A stretch of 64,000 nt of DNA, from positions 310,001 to 374,000 of the forward strand of contig NW_025937347.1 of NCBI RefSeq assembly GCF_000764305.2. The letters are read 5' to 3'. Made by a program: the position numbers and the translations under genes. This document shows, in pieces, positions 40,720 through 52,600 of the stretch; position 1 is the first letter of the stretch, and the number at the start of each line of letters is the position of its first letter. This DNA comes from Hyalella azteca (lineage: Eukaryota > Arthropoda > Malacostraca > Amphipoda > Hyalellidae). The notes under the pieces are model-generated. The model did not search any database. It was not told the DNA's origin and worked only from the letters and a program-made list of their open reading frames with translations.

Positions 40720-40930
40720 TTCGCTGGTTGAATCGACGTTGAAACAACTACTAATTATGACGTAGGGATCACGTTAAAAAAAAGTTGAGAATGAAAATTC
40801 AAGTAACGTCATTCACGAAACGCCGAACTGACGTCAAAATGCAACGCAGTACAACGTCAATGTTGCTACTGCGACGTAACTGCAACGTCAAATTCTCTGG
40901 TTAAATGAACGTTGAAGAGCCAACCTTTTA
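40720..40930. repeat. AACGTC/GACGT-rich patch
   Basis: About nine AACGTC, GACGT or AACGTT words in 210 bp, including a perfect TGACGTCA palindrome at 40829-40836. The spacing is irregular. Either a degenerate repeat or, less likely, a CRE-like site cluster. Confidence 0.45.
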
Positions 40931-41190
40931 CAATGTTGGGTAGCCGCCTCCCAACCTAAATTTGCCTGTAAATGATTTTTAACGCTTTACTCTTTCGCAA
41001 CGGAATTAGTTGCATATTTACACTCCTACACATGTATTTATTGCACAATTAATTCGACCGACATCATTATATTAAACTCATTGCGCTCACAACTGTCGAG
41101 CTGGTTGAAGAAACTAGTAAGACAGCTGCGCGGGCAGCTGCCTTATACTCAACTCAGCCACGAAGACGGCGATTGAATATTGAACAGAAG

Positions 41191-41344
41191 AAAAAATATA
41201 ACTCAGTACTCACTGCAGTGAGTGTCAGAGAGCGCATTTTCTCGTCGACGAAAACGTGGTCACGGACAGACAGACAGACAGACGGACGGACATGATTAGA
41301 AAAATAACGTCATTTTTTCCATAAATGAGAAAATGCGCTAAAAA
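41191..41344 (-). mobile_element. GTCY element copy
   Basis: About 154 bp with both ends intact. The stretch between the microsatellite and the AGCGCATTTT end (ATGATTAGAAAAATAACGTC) differs from the consensus CATGGCGAGCACAATAG. Confidence 0.8.
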
Positions 41345-42965
41345 TATCTATTCTACTGCACTGCCGATAGTGGAATGTTAAATCAGGACGACAGCTAACC
41401 CAGCTAATAAGAGAGTGCGTGGAACAGAATAAAGAAGTGCAAGACGTCGTCATAGCGCGGCCTTGACACTAAGTAGAATAAGGCGAGTATGTAAAGCAGA
41501 AGCCGCCCTAACGCCGCTAATGAAGCGATGGCGAGCAGATTTAATAACATCTCCCCAGTTCACGGCTATTATCCTGATGGATTGCAGCGCCTCTGCAGAG
41601 CCTCGCAAGAATCTAACGTTCAATCTTTTCTGGCCCTTACGCGTTTAATCGATACAGAGACGTTGCTGTTACGTTGATCATTCGTCATCTTTAAGAACAG
41701 TTATTGTCTGGCGCGAACATTATGTAATGAATTTTTATTTCGTCTTTTATTCCTTTAACAATGCATATTTTTCATTCTGTATTTGTATTTTACATTCCAT
41801 GTTAGCTGCATCTACCTTAATTTATATCGTCAAGCACTATTTTTACCTCAAAGGAATTCTGTATCAAGTAATTTAAGTCGAATACAGTGTTAATTCTAAT
41901 CAAGTTTAACGAAAGGCGCGAAGTTGAAAATAAGGTTCAAGTTAGAAGTAAAACGATAACAAAATTTTACCTCTTGAATATTCCAGGCGTTTTGTTGCTA
42001 CATTTTGCTCGTTTTAGGCATATACCAGAAGATTTATTTAACTTAATTTGACTACAGCAATAATTGCGGTAAACACATGTCATTAATAATTGTTGTAGTG
42101 GTTCTGGCCACAGTTTTACTTGTTCACTTGACGACACTCTGATTTATTTATTTTCCTTATCTAAAATAAATTGCCTATCCAAATATACAGAAGACCTTGA
42201 CCAATTGTCATTGCACCCCAGCAAAAACAATAACTTGAGCGCGGCGTTCGTGAAATAGGTAATTGCTGGAGTCAAACGAAAACATTAAATAATGTTCAAG
42301 AGCATTGTTCCAAATTAGTTTGCAGGATCTCACTAGATTAAAAATTGCGAAATTCCAAGAAAATATTTATTTTTTGACATAATAAACTGATGATATTGAA
42401 AAAAGAATGATATTGAGAATTGGAGCCCGTTTAACTTTCGTATAGGCTCGCTACGTTTCAATAAGATGATCCAACGAGAGAGCGCAGCTAGGCTGTTGTA
42501 GATAGGGTCATGACAGCGCATAACGTTTATCTCAGGAGCTCGATAACTACAAGAAGAGTTCAATTTGGACAGCAAAACCGTCGCCAGACCTTCAGGGGCA
42601 AACCCGCTGCTGCATGAGCAGAATTTCTGGACACCAAAATCTTGGTGCGGGCAAAGCGACGCTTATTGAGAACACAATGGTCGGCTGTGGTGGAGAACGC
42701 CTGGATAAATGCAAACATTGGGCAGTAGCAGGACCAAATTATATGCGCCACGCTGAACACGTTTACGTCGCGAGCGTCTGAATTAAATGTTTGTGGTGCG
42801 CGTTTGTGCCTCGGTTAAAGACATGTATGAGCGTATGTGTTTGTTATTAACACACACTATTAAACTATTAAAGGATTTATAACAATTATTTGTTCTCAGG
42901 ATATTGAAAAAAACATTGTGCCCTCATTCAAACATCTGATATACTGACCGAGCTATGCCATTTTT

Positions 42966-42998
42966 ATTAGACAAGATAAATTTTTTATCTTGCCTAAT
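42966..42998. repeat. 15-bp hairpin
   Basis: ATTAGACAAGATAAA and TTTATCTTGCCTAAT with one mismatch and a 3-base loop. Confidence 0.8.
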
Positions 42999-43954
42999 AA
43001 TTTATTTTATTATTATTATTTTCAAACATTCCTCCCAAATCGTAGTTTCGTAGTTGCAGCCGGTAGTAGTGGACCTGGTCGAGGGTTGTTTTAAAGTCCA
43101 AACAAATACACTATAAACTTTTTCCAATATCTCATATTATATTAAAATTTTAAACAATCCGAGTCTGTGTTGTGACTTGTGAGTCGGAAAAATTTGTTTT
43201 ACAAATTCTTTTTCTCATCTAAAATCTGCTCTTTTCTTAGATGATTAGATTCTTCTAAAATCTGCTATTTTTTATTTTTCTTAAAATCTTTCTCTTCTAA
43301 AATCTGCTCGTAGACTTTAATATATTAATAGACTAATGTGGGAACCAGCGTTAAAATTGTAGCACCATTAAAACTAAAAATAAAATTGGAGTTCGCTTCA
43401 ATATATTCTAGAACAGTTAACATTAAAGAATTTTTACGCGCAGCGTTCAATGTATGTTTTTTTTCTACTCGTAATCCTGTTTCAACATTTCCCTACACGA
43501 GAAATAAATACTAGAACATCTCAGCAGGATGCATCTATACTAGGGAAGTCAGCTGTCAAATGCGGGATTAGAAGCCAAAAAGTGAATTTAATAATACTTT
43601 AATTAATTAATAGGTAATAATACGGCAATATACAGCCAAGAAATTCCCAATGTACACCAAAATAACTTCTTCATTCCACAACATCGATTAGAATACATAG
43701 GAATAAAAAGGAAGAAATTTCCTTTACTTTTCCCGTTGTTAATTATAATGAAGAATTAGCAATATTATCATTCTAAAATAAAGTAGCTTGTATATTTGGG
43801 GATCTTAGCAAAATCCTCTACTGAGAATATAAATTATGTAAATTTATTTATAATTAATTGAATGAATCATAAAAGAGACTCTTCAAAATTGAAGCAAACT
43901 GTTGGTGCAATATTACGTTTCAGAAAATTAAATAAACTCAGTTTTTGACCATTT

Positions 43955-44012
43955 ATCATTAACGTCCAAAAGAAGTACCAAAAATATGTTTGGTACTTTT
44001 TTGGCTAATGAT
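43955..44012. repeat. Imperfect hairpin, about 25-bp arms
   Basis: The ATCATTA to AGTACCAAA arm pairs with TTTGGTACT to TAATGAT with a few mismatches; a possible remnant of a very small inverted-repeat element. Confidence 0.65.
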
Positions 44013-44150
44013 ATGCTTGTCTATAAGAATATTTTATGGTAAAGGGTTGCTTGGTTTTCAGTTTTCAGGATAGTTTTTTAAATTACCAATTTTTCGCAGA
44101 TAAAATAGAGTTAAATGTTTGGTGCATAAAGTAAAGTTACTGCAACCAAC

Positions 44151-44271
44151 CTCCAGTGCCCAGGTCGAGCAGCGGTACGTGTACCGGTGGGTAGGTGCCG
44201 CCCGTAGCGTTGGTGCCCAGCCGCTGCAGCGTAGCCATTACACCTGCGTTCAGCACCGATATTCCGCCCAC
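44151..44271 (-). CDS. CLCA: CLCA exon d: conserved beta region before GIYSRY
   Basis: 121 bp: 40 codons plus one base carried into the next exon. The acceptor is CCCTAG and the donor GTTGGT. It reads VGGISVLNAGVMATLQRLG, a variable TNATGGTYPPVHVPL stretch, then LLDLGTG. CLCA proteins have PVLGANVTA and then LxDNGxGADxxxxDGIYSRYF here. The final G joins AC of the next exon to make Asp, giving GTGDPDITRGDGIYSRY, an in-frame fit that confirms both boundaries. A 13-bp minisatellite lies about 15 bp upstream of the acceptor, in the place where a polypyrimidine tract is expected. Confidence 0.88.
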
Positions 44272-44290
44272 CTAGGGGAGGTATGAGGTA

Positions 44291-44476
44291 TATGATGAGT
44301 TGATATGAAGAGTTGATATGATGAGTTGATATGATGAGTTGATATGATGAGTTGATATGGTGAGTTGATATGATGAGTTGTTATGATGAGTTGATATGAT
44401 GAGTTGATATGATGAGTTGATATGATAAGTTGATATGATGAGTTGATATGATAAGTTGATGTGATAAGTTGATATC
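44291..44476. repeat. 13-bp minisatellite GATATGATGAGTT, about 14 copies
   Basis: Nearly uniform 13-bp units with few substitutions. The array starts about 20 bp from the exon d acceptor at 44271. Confidence 0.95.
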
Positions 44477-45868
44477 AGGGTTGCCAGATATGGCCCGAAA
44501 AACAGTTACGTATGTCCGCAGACGATAAAAGTTATAACAAGGCCTATAATTTAACATTTTCTAGTAAATTTATTAGTTGCACAAATTCAATATTAATATT
44601 TTTTGTACTATTTAAATTCAATAAGGAAGTAGCGCTATCCTAGATTTTTGCCAGCAACGCAATTGAAAAAAAAAATAAATCGCGGAATTAATCCTGAAGA
44701 AAAGACTATCTGGAAACCTTGGTTGATATGAAAAATATGATAAATTGAAGAAAAATATTAGATAATTATTTAATGTTCGATACTTGTGTTTTAGAGAAAT
44801 GATGAGTAAAATAAAATATATATTTTTTATTTTTGGTAATTGCTTCGCTGTACAACTAATTTTTTATTCAAAGCGGCGATTGTAAAGATTCAATCTTCAA
44901 TGTCTAATTGCCAGTAGCATACCAAATCCTTAAACTTAAATCCGAAGAAATATTCAATGAATTTATTTGATATTAATAAACCTATATTTGCAACTTTGTT
45001 CATCAAATCCAAAATACTCCTATCAATCCATGGAATATGAAGTTATCATATCTTCAGTAAGCGTTGAAATGAATAAAGCCTTAATCCATGGACTTCTGTT
45101 GAAATATTCGTTAATACTCGGAATGAAGGAATAGTGCACATGCAATGGTAAATATCATTTATCAAAAATTTTCTGCCAAAAATCGAGGTTTTATTAAAAA
45201 AAACTTTATCCCCCATATCTTCCTGATAACAGTACATTTACACTAATTAACATTTTATCTACAGTGAACATTTTACCAGCAGAGACTACCGTCAATATAG
45301 ATAATTATCTTCGTTATATTACATATATTACGATTTTCGTCCGCATCAAGTTATACATAATACATATATTTAATAAAATAATTGAAATTAATATATTCAG
45401 TTCTAATTCCTACAAAATTAATAATTCAGTTCATTACTCATAAAATTCTCGCAGTTGGTTATCGTTGAAATTATTGAATTTCCAGTCGAAAAACTTAGTG
45501 CGTATAAAATTAATTTATCGTTGCTGGTGGGAAATTTGATCAAAAATAAAGCAAAGCCGTCTTCATCAGCGCATTGTTTAGCCAGGTGATCGTATATATT
45601 GGGTCCCATGAACTGCAGCTAATAAGTAAGATCTTTTCTTGCGTATATTTTTTGGCGAGTGAAAATAACTCAGAGAACTCAAGGAAACTCAAGGCTCAAG
45701 AATCGACAAATTCCCTTATTCTTATCTACACGATGTCGTACCTTACATATCGACGGAACCTACAAAACTAAACGTGCGTTGCTAATTCGGCTAATGTCAC
45801 GTCCATCTTGCTATAACATAAAGTGAAATATGTACATAATCTGTTCTATCCCAGACATCGCGATATGT

Positions 45869-46023
45869 AAAAAATTTAACTCACTACTCACTGCAGTGAG
45901 TGACAGAGAGCGCATTTTCTCGTCGACGAAAACGCGAAGTCACGGACAGACAGACGGACGGACAGACGGACATGGCGAGCACAATAGTGTATTTTTTCCA
46001 TAAATGAGAAAATGCGCTAAAAA
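45869..46023 (-). mobile_element. GTCY element copy
   Basis: About 155 bp with both ends present and a short GTCY run. Lies inside the CLCA intron between exons c and d. Confidence 0.8.
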
Positions 46024-46458
46024 GTACGAAAGTTATTACCGCAATTAAAGTATTGAAATTCTAATATCTTATTCTAGCGAAAATTTTAAACTGTCATGAC
46101 TACTGAATGCCATCCTTGCAAATACCTGATAATCTTCCTTAAAGATTCGCGTATCATCAGAACTAAGAGACACATCTTGATCTGTTGAACTTATCAATCA
46201 TTAGTACCTAGGTATAACAATCTTGGGTGTCTTGAGCATAATTATACATCTCAGAATTGGAATCATTATCTTTAACTAATTCTGTCACTCACTGTTGTTT
46301 TCTACGACTCACGATGATTTAACTGATTTATTGTAAATCTTATTATAATAATGGTCCTCGCCAGGCTTACGATGATGGAAAACCTTACAATTTACTTATC
46401 AGATAATTAGGGTGACGTTACAATTGTCTTTCCCTCATATTAACCTTTCGCACCCCTG

Positions 46459-46743
46459 AAGGAACAGGGCTGGCAATTAACAATTGCACTACAGGAATAG
46501 GGTTGACAGGGTTATCAATCGCACTACAGGAATAGGGTTGACAGTTAACATTTGCGCTTCAGGAATAGGGTTGGCAATTAACAATTGCGCTACAGAAATA
46601 AGGTTGACAATTAACAATTACATTACAGGAATAGGGTTGACAATTACACTACAGGAATAGGGTTGACAATTAATAATTACGCTATAGGATAGGGTTGACA
46701 ATTGCACTACAAGAATAGGGTCGACAGGGTTGACAATTGCACT
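46459..46743. repeat. 33-bp minisatellite (GGAATAGGGTTGACAATT)
   Basis: About nine units of roughly 33-35 bp, some shortened to about 25 bp, built from AGGAATAGGGTTGAC, AATTAACAATTGC and GCACTAC. Confidence 0.9.
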
Positions 46744-47019
46744 GAAGAGAGCACCCCTAGCAAGCCCCGTACGCTCAGTATGTCATCATACCGCCAAGCT
46801 TCGCCGTGTTTTATTTTCTCAGGGCGTGGCTCTAATATACTAATGCGGTGTGCTGTTGTGGCACCAGCAGCAGCGAGATACGGAAAGAAGTGCACTCCAG
46901 AAGACATTAAAAGTGGCGGTTGGTCTAGATCCTAGTCGTTCAATCAGTTAAATTTTTACTTAGATGGTAATTGTGGAGAAATAAAGGTAATAATCAATTT
47001 ATATATCGTCATCAGACAA

Positions 47020-47231
47020 CACTGTTAGAAAATTTCCCGTTAACGGTATTACCGGCGTTTCAGTGGCCGGTCGGCACGTGAAAAGAAACGCCATGTCGCC
47101 GTTTTTATTCTAATTTAACACTAGAAATCCGTGAAACATCTGATAAAAACGGCGAAACAGTTTATTTTCACGGGGCGACCGGCCACTAGAATGCCAGGGG
47201 GACCGTTTTTTCACCGTTTTTTCTAACAGTG
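47020..47231. mobile_element. Foldback-type palindromic element
   Basis: 212 bp that fold on themselves almost end to end. Ends are CACTGTTAGAAAA and its complement TTTTCTAACAGTG. Internal arms GTGGCCGGTCGGCACGTGAAAA (left) and TTTTCACGGGGCGACCGGCCAC (right), with GTCGCCGTTTTTA opposite TAAAAACGGCGA near the centre. No coding capacity; a non-autonomous DNA transposon is the simplest reading. Confidence 0.6.
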
Positions 47232-48116
47232 AAGTAAGCGAGAACACATTATAGTAGAACCAAATGCACGGAAAAACGGCCGGCCATCTTATTTCCGTGG
47301 GAAGAGGTTCAAACAACCAGGTAAATTTATTGGAGAATTAACTAGAATTAATCTTAGAATTAAAAACAGATATTTAATTTGGGTGAAAGAAGTCCCTGGA
47401 CGAAAATTTAGACGCACAATGCAGCCTGATTTTCAAAGGTATCGCTGCAAGGCATAACATTGAAGTTCTACAGCCCCCAAAACACTGCAAACGTTTTTTT
47501 CGCATAATTTCGCTTATTTATACATAGGGCATAATATTCGCAACAATTTCTATGAAATTTTGAAGTTTAGGTAACGCATATCATTAGACTTCGATTTTGT
47601 ACTTATATAATGATTGCTATTTTAACACGCTGAAAAAATTGAAAATCAGGCGACTTAATGAAAACGATTCAAAGAAGTATTGTTCATATAATATTCTTAA
47701 ACAAATAACAATCCAAACTATAAATTAAGTAAAACTAAAAGACCTCGTTCAACAAACTAATCATTACCTCAATCAAACTTTTTCGAAATACTTTTCACCA
47801 GAAAAGAAGTTTTCAGGTCGTCGTCAAGAAAGTTATTTTCCGTCATCACCTGACATCACAAAATTTAGCCAATAGAACCGAGGATCGAACGATTCCTGCT
47901 GCAACTTCTCTTTCTTTAAAGTCAGCGACGTTAAAAAACAGCGGATGGATACATGCATGGCAATCTATATAGAAACCTCCCTGCGTAATATTTAAAAATT
48001 TTAGAATCAATAAACAATATGTTTTCTGATTTCATTGCGCTAATTTTTTTCTCTAAATTTCTGATGTCGATCTGTGCACAACGTTTCTGCACGATTTACG
48101 CTAACATATACGACCA

Positions 48117-48262
48117 GGGCCTATACTTTCAAAAAAAGGTAAGAGATCGTGAATTCATCAGCCAATCATTGACGGCCTTTCAAGCAAAATCCACCAATCA
48201 TAGACAAGAAAATAGAGCGTGGGTATATACGTTCACTTAGCGAGTTTTGAAAGCATGGCCCC
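48117..48262. mobile_element. MITE-like element, copy 2
   Basis: 146 bp, same orientation as the copy at 17846. The termini GGGCCTATACTTTCAAAA and TTTTGAAAGCATGGCCCC are near-perfect inverted repeats. Lies inside the CLCA intron between exons c and d. Confidence 0.65.
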
Positions 48263-48668
48263 TAAATTTTACAATCACAAGCTTTAAACTTATCTCAGTT
48301 TTACGCAGTTTCTTGACTCAAGCCTACACATAAATTATTTTGCAATTTCAGAAACAACTTAGAGGAAATCCGTATTCGCAGTGATAGAAGGAAAGCAGGA
48401 TTCAGACTAAACCCAATTACTAATTGATTTGACTCAAATATATAATTTATTAATATATCTATGCAATTAGTAAGATAAACAGTTGAGTGCTCCCTCTAAG
48501 AATTCAAAAACTCATAGAATAATTCGAAGTTATAGTAATAATATTAAATGATGACATAATGGTGGAGCCATGAGAAACTGGTAACCTCGCTAATTTACAC
48601 AAGATTTTTCACCACTAGTTGCAGGTTTTGAACCCCCAACTTGCTGCTCTTACTTTGGCTTGCCTAGA

Positions 48669-48749
48669 TTATTTATGAATGAGAGTCTTGATACATTTTT
48701 GCACAAATAAATTTTTGGCTGCGAATTATTTTCATCATTAATGAAAATT
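48669..48749. repeat. Direct repeat, copy 1
   Basis: ATTTATGAATGAGAGTC, ACAAATAAATTTTTGG and TTATTTTCATCATTAATG are shared in order with 49038-49109; copy 1 has a few extra bases after GAGAGTC. Confidence 0.75.
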
Positions 48750-49037
48750 ATATGAATACAATGATATGAATTAATTTAATTCACAATTTTTAAGTTTGGG
48801 ATTTTTAAGGCAAGTCAGTTAGAAACTAACATCTTTCTTTCGGCAGTGACTAGAAACTCGTGTGGCGGGTTGAAAATAAATTTAAAAACAACATTGCTCG
48901 TATTGAAATTATTTTTTGTGGATTATTAATTATTCTCGCATTTGGCTTTCTATTTTGTAATTGTGGATATAAACATTAATTTATAATTTAATCTATGATA
49001 GTTAATGAGTACTTTCGATGTGTTTAGCTGAATAATG

Positions 49038-49109
49038 ATTTATGAATGAGAGTCATTTTTACACAAATAAATTTTTGGTTGCTAATTATTTTCATCATTA
49101 ATGAAAATG
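49038..49109. repeat. Direct repeat, copy 2
   Basis: Same orientation as 48669-48749, with 290 bp between them. Could be a segmental duplication or the ends of a decayed element. Confidence 0.75.
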
Positions 49110-49608
49110 AATCAACTGAATACGTGACAATAGAAGTAACGTTGATTGCAACAGTTTATTCACATTAAAACTTTATATGATACGTAAAATCGCTATCTTA
49201 AATTTATTGGAAATCGTAACGAGAATTAAGTTGATTGAGTGATCAATTTCATTTCGTAAATATCCGTCTTCCACAAATATCCTGCATGATATTCTGCAGG
49301 CCTCGGACCAAAAAATCTTTGATTCGAAATCCTGGGACAGACGATCGCAATCAATATTTTTCCGATGCTGAATTAGTGACGAGATTCCTTAACGAACCTC
49401 GATAGTTTGCGAGCAGAAGTTAGGCGGACATTCTTCATTATCGAACAATTTATCGGCTATGTACATAATTGCTTACAGGGATATGTAGTCTGGGAGTGAT
49501 ATTCCTACAGGGACGAACCGACAATAACTAATGTCATGTTAAGGACATGCTGGTACAAGGCCATGCTGAGCGGCCGCCTTCGTCTACGCTCAAAACAACA
49601 AAGGAGAA

Positions 49609-49676
49609 TTTGTACAAATAGCGATGTACGAGTACAAGTAACGATGTTTTGTACGAATTTGTACAAATAGCGATGA
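49609..49676. repeat. Short GTACAAATAGCGATG repeat
   Basis: Three related copies of TTGTACAAATAGCGATG or GAGTACAAGTAACGATG. Confidence 0.7.
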
Positions 49677-52600
49677 CCCTGTGCGAGTCATTTTAACACA
49701 ATAATTCTCGTTAAATAATGCGCACTTGTGAGTCTCCTCATGTGCGTATTTATTTGGACAATGTAACACATTATTTTATCTAAGTGAAGAATACTGCCGC
49801 AGACCCGCAACCTGATATATACGATCTGTTGCTGCTATCATAATAATTCCGAATCACGAATGCTTCTTTCGATAAGTCATCAGTATAATTTCAATAATTA
49901 TTTTGGCGTGAACTGGAATCGACTGAATCCGGACAACATTTTTTGCTGAGATTTGTTCTGTAAATTCACAGAAAAATTTATTATACTAATTTTGCGGTGC
50001 TATCTCAATAATAGTTTATCATTTAACTACGAGTGACAGTAAAGATTTGTTTCGGGAATTTAAATCTGTTTGCTAAAATTTAGTTTATAAATTCACAGAC
50101 ATAAACTTAAATGAACCATTAGGGTTTCTTTACCAAGGTTTATATTCTCTTTGCATTTATTTTATTTTTAAAATATTGGTCCTAAAAGCAAAGGTGTACG
50201 TAGGTCCAAAACTCTTCGGACTTAGCTCCGAACTTTCAGGTAAACTACGTTAAGCTAGGCTAAGGTTACAAATTGTGTTGTAGGTGCGACTCAATTTCGC
50301 GAAAATAACCATGATCATTTCAGAAATTATTCAACGGTCGAGCTTGCGTAATGTTATTGTGACGTTAAGTAATTCTCAACTTAATGTTGATCACATTACT
50401 TATCCACAGAAAATCGATCAATAGGTTCTAAAAAATCTTTTTCATCTATCGATATTAGGTAAAATCCGTTCAAATAAATTTAGTAACAGCATTCACAAAT
50501 TAATTTAGAAAAAAGTATACGAATCCGCTACCTTTAGTTAAGCGGATCGGTAATAAATTACCTTGATTTAAAATTCATAAAAAATGTTAATGGCATTAAT
50601 AATAGACTTTTGAATTGAGTAAAATATGTTTCTATGTAAAATAATAAAACATAAGTTGCTACATAATTTATTTTGTCAAGAAAAGACTCTCAACAACAAA
50701 TTTATCCCTTACATATCACATGAATACGGGAGTAGTGAGTAATTTTTCTTTTTCACATGGAAAAAGGAATGCATGAGAAGAAAAACAGCCGATTGGCACA
50801 ATATTGTCTTCGGGAAAACAGACCACAGTTACCGACGCAACTCGCCGAAGATTTGCCGTGTTTACACTCTGCAAAACTGCTCACCGAGTCAGGTCACGGC
50901 GACGCAAGCTGCAACAAAGTTAACGTTGTGAATTTGATCCCAGTTACAGGGTCGCCTCTGGTCTATTCTCAAGGAAAATAGCGCAGTACCGTCGCCAAGT
51001 GTGTTCGTGCGTCCCTTGAAAACAATAGACTGCGCACCTCCTACGAAGAATTGGACTTTGGAAGCCATTCGTGTTCAAAGAATTCAGAGATAAGGCAATG
51101 CAACAAAATTCGATAATTGTTTTCCCGCCGAACTCTACACAGGGAAAATACGTTAGGGAAAAAAATCATTTTAATTGTTTGTTTCAAGCTCCATCTAAAC
51201 TAAATTTTTCATCTCATGAGAACCACATGAATTTTTCCTCCGAAAAGGTACTGGTAGTTCAACTTGTACAGAACTATATATTTTTTTCTATAATTGCACT
51301 ACCTTAAAATTTTTATGAAAATTCTTCCAATTATGGTTTTCAAATTCAAATTAATCATATTTTCCTTCATACTCAGTGCGTATCAGAGCGGTTTTGTCTT
51401 GCAATTCAGCCCCAACAAGATCCTTTCCTTGCAATTCATGTGCGCTTTATTTATGAAACGGATCCTATGTGATAGTGCTGCCTCAACTAATGATCACTGC
51501 TATGTTTACTCTCTGACCTCAAAGCACGATATATTATCTTCCTGGACCTTCATTCACGGAACCAACAATCTTTCCTTTTACCCGACCCGTTCAATCGAAG
51601 TCTCGGAAAGCCATCGAGGGCATCGGTGGCCTCAAAAGATAAAGAAAGAATGCAACAGAAGTAAATGACTTTCCCGGGTCCCTGTAGTCTCATTCTACAG
51701 GAGAAACCTCAAAAGTCGATCGATGAAGCGCTGCAATAACCATACAGCACTGAAAGGAAACATAATCGTAATGAAGTCCCGGATACCCGAAACCAAGTAA
51801 CGACACTCGCAAAGCGGACAGGCAGCTGGCCAACTCAAAAGAAAAGCTCGCACTCTCGTGCATCGATCGTCATATACCCTCTCGTCCAGCAGACTCTCAG
51901 CCTTGAGGCATGGGGAACATGAATCTTAATTTGCGATACGGGCTTCCAGGCGAGAGGATGAAACAATGCCGTAAATGTGACGATGAAAATCTAGGAATTC
52001 GCTAATGTAAAATAGTATGATGCTTATACACAAGTGCCAGAGAAAATCAGCGAAAACAAGGGCGTAAATATTCTTGAAAACTATGAAAATTGCGAGATTC
52101 AATTTAGAACTTGAACCGATCCGTTTTAAGCCTACATTAAACTTGATATGGTCAATCAGGTACAAATACTGAAAAAAATATATCCATTGGTTATATACTT
52201 ACTCGAAAATTTGTTAACAACGTAGGACCTACCTTTAATTGTCTTTCTTCCAATTTTAGTTAAAAATTTATCACTATCTGCAAAGAAAGTATTTTTTCAA
52301 TTTTAACAGCCTTGCAACCTTCTTTTATTAACGAAAAAGTTGAGGATTTTACGATCAGTCGTTTCTTATTACAAAAATGAGCGTAAACAAAAAATCAAAG
52401 TAATTCGTATGAAACAGTCATGAAATTAAATACTATTAAATTAAGATATTATTCATAATAAATTTATTAAACTGAATTTATTTTTAACTAACTAGGGATT
52501 TGAAGCTGTTTTAACCTGGCGAATCTTGGTATACTCTAATGTCAGCCCGAAATCCACTTAAAGGTATTAATAAAAATATCCTGGTGATTTCTGTAAATTG

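Larger units (their letters stand above)
33437..44150 (-). other. CLCA intron between exons d and e
   Basis: 10.7 kb, donor GTTGGT, acceptor TGCAG, splitting an Asp codon after base 1. It contains two GTCY elements, a 37-bp array, a GACGT-rich patch, two hairpins and, next to the acceptor, a duplicated acceptor. A moderately GC-rich patch at 42.5-42.8 kb has no recognisable coding content. Confidence 0.8.

Noticed and set aside
42560..42760. Moderately GC-rich patch with a 66-codon minus-strand frame, considered as an extra CLCA exon
   Set aside because: Flanking exons d and e splice in frame without it, and its translation has no CLCA similarity.
48630..48680. GGTTTTGAACCCCC string, considered as a tRNA B box
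   Set aside because: No A box at the right distance and no cloverleaf on either strand.
51294..51668. 124-codon plus-strand frame with a hydrophobic start
   Set aside because: No homology that I recognise, ordinary intronic base composition, and a length still compatible with chance in 64 kb.
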